Positions 50,244-51,409 of a DNA stretch of 51,409 nt are shown piece by piece. Every line of letters starts with the position of its first letter. Within the stretch, counting starts at the first letter, position 1. A program made the position numbers and the translations under genes. Origin of the DNA: Bacillota bacterium (GTDB taxonomy: Bacteria; Bacillota; Clostridia; Acetivibrionales; DTU013); NCBI GenBank assembly GCA_023411645.1, contig JAEYON010000106.1, forward strand, positions 1 to 51,409, in the 5' to 3' direction. The notes beneath the pieces are model-generated. The model did not search any database. It saw only the letters and a program-made list of their open reading frames with translations, and was not told the DNA's origin.

Positions 50244-50792
50244 ATGAAATTCAATGTAAGAAAGTTAGTCACAATGGCAGTTTTGGCAGCTCTATCAATA
50301 GTTTTAATGCTGTTTATCAAATTTCCCATCATTCCGGCAGCACCCTACCTGATTTATGAACCGGCTGATGTGCCAATAATGATCGGCTCGTTTTTATTCG
50401 GACCTTTGTCCGGCTTGTTGATCACTGTTGTGGTTTCGCTAATCCAAGCATTTACGACGGCCGACGGGAACGGATTGGTTGGATTTTTTATGCATGTGGC
50501 TGCCACAGGAGCTTTTGTTATTACGGCGGGACTGATTTATGAGAAATTCCACCATGTAAGGGGTGCAATCATTGCGCTTGTAGTAGGAACTCTGGCCATG
50601 ACGTCTGTCATGATACCGGTTAACCTGATCATACAACCTAATTTTTTTAATGTGCCGATTGATGTGGTAAAGAGCTTGCTTGTTCCTGCCATTATACCTT
50701 TTAATTTGATTAAGGCCGGTTTGAATTCCGTACTGACGTTTGTCGTATATAAAAGGATAAGTAAAATTGTTCATAAGCTGACGACGAGATGA
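50244..50792 (+). CDS. ribU: Riboflavin ECF transporter S component RibU
   Basis: 182 residues with five or six membrane helices. It starts MKFNVRKLVTMAVLAALSIVLMLFIKFPIIPAAPYLIYEPADVPIMIGSFLFGPLSGLLITVVVSLIQA, the RibU pattern (KFPI, DVP and FGP segments). It binds riboflavin and docks on the shared EcfAA'T module, which is not encoded in this window. The FMN riboswitch ahead of it fixes the substrate. ATG 50244 has GGAGGG 6-8 nt upstream. Confidence 0.95.
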   Translation: MKFNVRKLVTMAVLAALSIVLMLFIKFPIIPAAPYLIYEPADVPIMIGSFLFGPLSGLLITVVVSLIQAFTTADGNGLVGFFMHVAATGAFVITAGLIYEKFHHVRGAIIALVVGTLAMTSVMIPVNLIIQPNFFNVPIDVVKSLLVPAIIPFNLIKAGLNSVLTFVVYKRISKIVHKLTTR

Positions 50793-50845
50793 TTTTCTCT
50801 GTAGGTAAAATGTCAAAATCATATAGTATTAGTGATAAAGAATTA

Positions 50846-50874
50846 TTGACAATCCTCTATTAATGTACTAGAAT
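50846..50874 (+). promoter_or_regulatory. Promoter of the small HTH gene
   Basis: TTGACA (50846-50851) and TAGAAT (50869-50874), spacing 17 bp, followed by a 124-bp leader before ATG 50999. Confidence 0.75.
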
Positions 50875-50998
50875 TAAATAAAATTGTTATTAATTGCCTA
50901 TATAATGTACAAAACGTAGGCTTTGCAGACGATAACATGAACTTTTTATGAAAGGGTAGATGCTATTTAACGAAGGTATGTAATGGAGGAGAAGTAAA

Positions 50999-51208
50999 AT
51001 GGAAGTAAATAGGAACAAAGTGCATGAACTGATGAAAAGCAATTGTGCAGGGAATTATAACCGGTTTGCAAGGGAGCTGGGCGTCGACCCGTCGCATCTG
51101 TACAGGTATCTGAATACAGGTGTGGGTGGAGGTAAAAAAATACTGATGTCTGTTATGAAGTACTGCAAGATGAATGGATTGGATTTTGAAGATTATATCA
51201 GCATTTAA
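50999..51208 (+). CDS. Small Cro/C1-type helix-turn-helix protein
   Basis: 69 residues. A helix-turn-helix fills most of the protein: NRFARELGVDPSHLYRYLNTG, with VHELMKSNCAGN before it and ILMSVMKYCKMNGLDFEDYISI after it. It resembles stand-alone XRE-like regulators. GGAGGAG (50985-50991) is 7 nt before ATG. Strong promoter, long leader, no partner gene. The target is unknown. It may act on the convergent acetyltransferase or elsewhere. Confidence 0.85.
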   Translation: MEVNRNKVHELMKSNCAGNYNRFARELGVDPSHLYRYLNTGVGGGKKILMSVMKYCKMNGLDFEDYISI

Positions 51209-51212
51209 CTCC

Positions 51213-51409
51213 TCAAAAATACTCTTTGATCATCAGCGCTCTGATATAGCCTCTGTCCTTTGTTGTGGAGTCGATATAAAATCCTCTGCCGTAATAAAAC
51301 CGCACCAGATCGCGATATTTTGAGGCGGTATGAAGGCAGACGCTCTTAACGCCTCTGGCTGTGAGAAGCTTATCTACCAGATTCATCAATGATTTGCCAA
51401 TACCTATAC
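51213..51409 (-). CDS. GNAT-family acetyltransferase, C-terminal part (runs off the right edge)
   Basis: About 65 residues are visible, ending at the stop at 51213-51215. They read IGIGKSLMNLVDKLLTARGVKSVCLHTASKYRDLVRFYYGRGFYIDSTTKDRGYIRALMIKEYF. The G-x-G-K acetyl-CoA loop followed by the FYYGRGF helix-strand is typical of GNAT enzymes. It converges on the HTH gene with only 4 bp between their stops. The N-terminal portion lies outside the window, so the substrate cannot be guessed. Confidence 0.75.
   Translation of the reverse strand, partial: IGIGKSLMNLVDKLLTARGVKSVCLHTASKYRDLVRFYYGRGFYIDSTTKDRGYIRALMIKEYF

Overview
The window looks like chromosomal DNA from a spore-forming, probably anaerobic member of the Clostridia (Bacillota). 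The clues are AGGAGG-type ribosome binding sites, a SpoVB-like flippase, the alr-ndoAI-ndoA block, CtsR boxes in front of hsp20, an FMN riboswitch with ribU, the mrfAB repair pair, the GGGtGRT/iron-sulfur scaffold pair, several GTG/TTG starts and moderate GC content. No species call is made.

Layout. (1) 1-590: a left-edge gene fragment and a 54-residue membrane peptide on the minus strand. (2) 590-10805: a plus-strand catabolic cassette. It holds a LacI-family regulator, a glucosamine-6-phosphate-deaminase-like enzyme, a Gfo/Idh/MocA dehydrogenase, an 801-residue fusion of a dihydropyrimidine-dehydrogenase-type FMN domain with a degenerate GltD-like domain and ferredoxin clusters, then a complete LIV-type ABC importer whose binding-protein gene lies between two hairpins. 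(3) 10997-14788: an Fe-S scaffold-like protein with a GGGtGRT protein, a degenerate GGDEF protein and a class I mannose-6-phosphate isomerase. (4) 15003-20892: an ABC exporter operon (ATPase, large anchored protein of unknown function, two ABC-2 permeases, small membrane protein). (5) 20916-23000: tRNA-Arg(CCG), a duplicated tRNA tail with nested palindromes, an apparently leaderless nuclease-fold gene and a frameshifted acetyltransferase. (6) 23046-30758: dusB, the mrfAB pair and a 910-residue GGDEF/HD-GYP sensor. (7) 30900-40504: a SpoVB-like flippase, CtsR-controlled hsp20 and an exopolysaccharide operon (GT4, DUF4330, O-antigen ligase-like, F420-hydrogenase-beta-like, flippase, pyruvyl transferase). 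(8) 40940-47104: coiled-coil gene, nnr, alr, the NdoAI/NdoA toxin-antitoxin pair and a membrane-anchored FAD oxidoreductase. (9) 47185-51409: GNAT protein, WecG/TagA glycosyltransferase, YitT protein, FMN riboswitch with ribU, a small HTH protein and a partial GNAT gene at the right edge.

The least explained items are these: the sugar/amino-sugar cassette built around an oxidoreductase that has kept its FMN catalytic loop and Fe-S cysteines but lost its FAD-binding motifs; a pair of ~205-bp MITE-like elements (one with terminal inverted repeats and a 5-bp target duplication) 16 kb apart in opposite orientation; and the duplicated tRNA-Arg tail that can fold into nested hairpins.
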